From Clostridia bacterium (GTDB lineage Bacteria > Bacillota > Clostridia > Christensenellales > HGM11417), in assembly GCA_017407365.1 (NCBI GenBank), contig JAFQWR010000028.1, positions 1-6,244 on the forward strand: a DNA stretch of 6,244 nucleotides, given 5' to 3'. The notes below the pieces were generated by a model. It had not been told where the DNA came from and did not search any database. It saw only the letters and a program-made list of their open reading frames with translations. How positions within the stretch are numbered: position 1 is the stretch's first letter; every line of letters starts with the position of its first letter. Below, piece by piece: positions 5,016-6,244 of the stretch. The position numbers and the translations under genes are program-made.

Positions 5016-6244
5016 TTAAAAGGAGGAAAGAGCAACCAAAGAGCCTGCGGGAAGCACCGTCCGGATATATCTTCCCTCTGCCACAGCCGTTCCGCTTGCG
5101 GCAATCTGCTGCTTGCTTTTGTAGGCGCCGTCTGCCTCGAACAGGTAGCTGCCAAGCGAGGGAACCTCCTCGTAGGAGTTTGCAAAGGTAACCTGCCTGT
5201 CGCTTTCGGAGGTGTTCACCGCAAAATATGTCCACCTGCCATCCTTCGATTTCAAGGCACAGGCACACACATCGCCGTCATCCGAATCGATGTAGTAGAT
5301 TTCGCTTCCCATCGCTGTAAGACGGGTAAACAGCGAGAATGCATAGTAAAGCTGGGTTGCCTGATAGCTTTCCGTTTCCGTTTTGTTGTAGGTGATCAGA
5401 ACATACGGGTCGTCGTTGTGAATGGTGTAGTACGTCCAGAAGGTGCCGCCCACCACGCCGTTGTTCATGGCGTTGATCATCTGACGCGATATGGTGAGCG
5501 CACGCAGACCGGAGTTGAATACCTCGAATTCGCCTGCGTTGGTGTAGAAGCCGTTATCCACGCCAAACTCGTTGAACAGAATGGGGAAGCCGTACGTTTC
5601 GGAGATGCCCTTCACGGTGGTCAGCTTGTACGTGCCGCGATTGCAGTAGGCGTCGTTGGTGAGATCGTCCTTCATCTGATAGTTGTGGCTGTTCAGAACA
5701 TCTGCGTAGCCCTCCAAGGTCATGGCACATTTTTCCAGCCATACGTAGTTGGTGGTATCGTCCGACATATTGAACAGAATTCTGTTGCGCAGACCGCGCT
5801 GAACAAACACATCGTGCAGCTTCTTGACGAATTCGGCGTAGAGGGTAAAGCCTCTGCTTTCGCCGTAGGTCAGGTTGTAGCGCGAGTTGGGCTCGTTCAT
5901 ATAGGTAAATTCGTTGATACAGCTGTATCCCTTGGTATCCACGAGATATTCCATCACGTCTGCAATCAGCTCGCAGGCCTTTTGCCGGCTCTCCTCATCC
6001 GTTTTGGGAGGCTTTACCCATTCGGTATCCTGCTGATCTGCAATCCACTGCCCTGCAAAGCCCCACAGCGTTACGTTAACGGAGATGCCAAGCTGCTGTG
6101 CGGTGTCTAAAATGAGGTAGACGTCCTGCATTTTTTGGGAATTCCAGTTGTATTGCTTGGAGGTAAACTGCTCCTCGGTATCGCAGAAGTAGTTGTCAAT
6201 CAGCATCATGCGGATGCGTTGCAGCTTCATCTCCTGCATGGAGG
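5016..6244 (-). CDS. Clan GH-A (GH5-like) glycoside hydrolase, N-terminus beyond the window
   Basis: The frame is open to the right edge. The first Met visible (6239-6237) is internal, because the preceding codon is sense and the sequence aligns without a break to residue 111 of the downstream paralog (MQEMKLQRIR against FEEMKPQKVR). About 110 residues, including any signal peptide, should therefore lie outside. Numbering from that Met: Arg10, Asn115-Glu116-Pro117 (expected acid/base), SHNY with His185 and Tyr187, FNEFG with Glu224 (expected nucleophile) and Trp268 keep the GH5-like catalytic pattern. The segment around 294-345 (QLYYAFSLFTRLTAMGSEIY, then ALKSKDGRW) is almost the same in the paralog and marks the passage from barrel to a C-terminal beta-sandwich. 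All catalytic residues are present in both copies, so neither looks like a dead duplicate. It is the first gene of the operon visible here. By analogy it is probably exported; substrate and family number are not determinable. Confidence 0.88.
   Translation of the reverse strand, partial: SMQEMKLQRIRMMLIDNYFCDTEEQFTSKQYNWNSQKMQDVYLILDTAQQLGISVNVTLWGFAGQWIADQQDTEWVKPPKTDEESRQKACELIADVMEYLVDTKGYSCINEFTYMNEPNSRYNLTYGESRGFTLYAEFVKKLHDVFVQRGLRNRILFNMSDDTTNYVWLEKCAMTLEGYADVLNSHNYQMKDDLTNDAYCNRGTYKLTTVKGISETYGFPILFNEFGVDNGFYTNAGEFEVFNSGLRALTISRQMINAMNNGVVGGTFWTYYTIHNDDPYVLITYNKTETESYQATQLYYAFSLFTRLTAMGSEIYYIDSDDGDVCACALKSKDGRWTYFAVNTSESDRQVTFANSYEEVPSLGSYLFEADGAYKSKQQIAASGTAVAEGRYIRTVLPAGSLVALSSF

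Noticed and set aside
6237..6239. ATG at 6239 as the real start of the upstream GH-A gene
   Set aside because: Alignment with the paralog continues through this point and the frame remains open to the edge; the catalytic barrel would lose its first strand if translation started here.

Overview
The window looks like a chromosomal segment from a Gram-positive, probably gut-associated Clostridia-type (Firmicutes) bacterium. This is inferred from purine-rich Shine-Dalgarno sites of the AGGAGAGG kind, a lipoprotein signal of Gram-positive style, a small Xre regulator, and a cluster of plant- or host-glycan glycosidases. No 16S or other phylogenetic marker is present, so no genus is proposed.

Left block (1-775): a divergent pair. 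On the minus strand is the 5' part of a gene for an N-terminally membrane-anchored protein of unknown function, cut by the window edge. On the plus strand is a 74-residue Xre/Cro-type helix-turn-helix regulator. The 119-bp gap between them holds two near-identical 15-bp palindromes of the form TTAGGT-NNN-ACCTAA. One lies exactly between the -35 and -10 of a good minus-strand promoter, and the other lies just downstream of its predicted transcription start. This is a textbook layout for repression of the membrane-protein gene by its divergent neighbour. The regulator gene has no Shine-Dalgarno site and may be read from a leaderless message.

Middle block (776-1418): about 640 bp without a convincing gene. 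It holds a 37-bp tandem repeat (four copies, starting directly after the regulator's stop codon), an intrinsic terminator that looks functional in both directions, a second unrelated tandem repeat of about 79 bp (three copies plus a partial one), and a terminator for the operon arriving from the right.

Right block (1419-6244): a minus-strand operon of three tightly packed glycoside hydrolase genes. In transcription order they are a clan GH-A (GH5-like) glycosidase cut at its 5' end by the window edge, then after 6 bp a paralogous clan GH-A lipoprotein, then after 12 bp a cytoplasmic GH3 beta-glycosidase. The likely division of labour is that the surface-anchored enzyme(s) cut a polysaccharide or glycoconjugate outside the cell, and GH3 removes terminal sugars from the imported products. 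No transporter or operon regulator is visible, so the substrate cannot be named.

Most worth a second look: the paired-operator switch controlling an unknown membrane-anchored protein, the two intergenic tandem-repeat families (one of which repeats a near-DnaA-box motif every 37 bp), and the tandem GH-A paralogs, which I cannot place confidently in a named family.
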